A DNA stretch of 5,221 bases, taken from the NCBI GenBank assembly GCA_002389995.1, contig DGRR01000227.1, positions 14,229 through 19,449 of the forward strand, given 5' to 3'. A model generated the notes under the pieces. The model made no database searches, was not told where the DNA came from, and was given only the letters and a program-made list of their open reading frames with translations. Positions 4,598 through 5,221 of this stretch are shown piece after piece. The stretch is from Ruminococcus sp. UBA4383 (GTDB lineage Bacteria; Bacillota; Clostridia; Oscillospirales; Ruminococcaceae). The position numbers and the translations under genes were made by a program. The stretch's first letter is position 1. Every line of letters begins with the position of its first letter.

Positions 4598-5221
4598 TTA
4601 CTTGTTGAGGTTAGCTTCAATCATGTCAAGTTCATCATAGAGAGCCTGCGGGATATTACCGCCCTTAGCCTTGATGTCCTCGTCATAGTATCTTCTCATC
4701 TCAGCGATTTCTTTCTTCCATTCGTCCTTGTTTACAGTGAGGAGAGCTTCGAGAGCAGAGGGAGAAACTTCATCTTCAATGCCTTTGAGGTTAATATCTT
4801 CGGGCTTGGGGAGGTATCCGATAGGAGTTTCAACAGCATCAACTTTGCCTTCAACTCTCTTGATAATCCAGTCGATAACTCTCATATTGTCACCGAATCC
4901 GGGCCAGAGGAAGTTGCCTTCATCATCTGTTCTGAACCAGTTTACATTGAAGATTTTGGGAGCTTTGCTTCCGAGTCTTGCGCCCATTTCGAGCCAGTGA
5001 GCCCAGTAGTCACCGACATTGTAGCCGATGAAGGGTTTCATAGCCATGGGGTCATGACGGAGAACGCCTACTGCACCTGTTGCGGCAGCAGTTGTTTCAG
5101 AGGAAACAGCAGAACCGATATATGTACCGTGTGTCCAGTCGAATGACTGATAAACGAGGGGAGCAGTGGTAGCACGTCTGCCGCCGAAGATGATAGCAGA
5201 AACGGGAACACCCTCAGGATT
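4598..5221 (-). CDS. pckG: Phosphoenolpyruvate carboxykinase (GTP), C-terminal 207 residues, 5' end outside window
   Basis: Catalyses oxaloacetate + GTP to phosphoenolpyruvate + CO2 + GDP, reversible, in the cytoplasm. In fermentative anaerobes it often runs towards oxaloacetate, feeding malate and succinate. The fragment is open to the right edge and begins NPEGVPVSAIIFGGRR, the GTP-type signature, whose Arg residues contact substrate and nucleotide. It continues with LVYQSFDWTHG, SSETTAAATGAVG, DPMAMKPFIGYNVGDYWAHW and then NWFRTDDEGNFLWPGFGDN. In the last stretch F96, F104, F109 and N112 of the fragment match the spacing of the guanine-pocket residues F517, F525, F530 and N533 of human PCK1. 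Full proteins are about 600 residues, so about two thirds is missing. Nothing resembles the ATP-type (pckA) enzyme. Ile is mostly ATC and codon choice is more selective than in polA, suggesting high expression. A terminator follows the stop. Confidence 0.96.
   Translation of the reverse strand, partial: NPEGVPVSAIIFGGRRATTAPLVYQSFDWTHGTYIGSAVSSETTAAATGAVGVLRHDPMAMKPFIGYNVGDYWAHWLEMGARLGSKAPKIFNVNWFRTDDEGNFLWPGFGDNMRVIDWIIKRVEGKVDAVETPIGYLPKPEDINLKGIEDEVSPSALEALLTVNKDEWKKEIAEMRRYYDEDIKAKGGNIPQALYDELDMIEANLNK

Noticed and set aside
4728..5000. Plus-strand ORF opposite pckG
   Set aside because: It is antisense to highly conserved PEPCK sequence and encodes no recognisable protein.

Overview
The window looks like chromosomal DNA from an AT-rich anaerobic Firmicute of the Clostridia, most likely near Ruminococcus (Oscillospiraceae). 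The grounds are the AT-rich codon use (many ATA, AAA and GAA codons), strong AGGAGG-type Shine-Dalgarno sites, a Bacillus/Clostridia-type MazF, a GTP-type PEP carboxykinase and a BspA-like LRR_5 protein of the kind common in gut and rumen Clostridia. The genus is inference.

Layout. On the + strand, bases 1-1689 are the 3' part of polA (inactive-exonuclease-like and polymerase domains; any 5'-nuclease domain would lie left of the window). After 24 bp comes a 593-residue leucine-rich-repeat protein (1714-3495) with a clean N-terminal coiled coil and 18 LRR_5 units. It closes with a hairpin terminator. A promoter-like site and an imperfect palindrome precede a MazF/EndoA-type mRNA interferase (3643-3990) with no antitoxin gene visible beside it. 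A long symmetric hairpin (3996-4021) separates mazF from the convergent minus-strand genes. These are a 142-residue acidic protein of unknown function (4046-4474) with its own near-consensus promoter and, upstream of it, the C-terminal third of pckG (4598-5221, running off the right edge) with its own terminator.

How they relate. polA and the LRR gene are probably co-transcribed. mazF, the acidic protein and pckG each look like separate transcription units. Nothing shows a joint pathway: DNA repair/replication, an unknown intracellular scaffold-like protein, a growth-control RNase, an unknown acidic protein and central carbon metabolism. The least explained parts are the signal-peptide-less coiled-coil LRR protein with its recently expanding repeat array, and the apparently solitary MazF facing a strongly acidic small protein.

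The gaps (1690-1713, 3496-3642, 3991-4045, 4475-4597) are all shorter than 300 bases. The longer ones contain the promoters, hairpins and ribosome binding sites listed; there is no tRNA, rRNA, CRISPR or insertion sequence that I can see.
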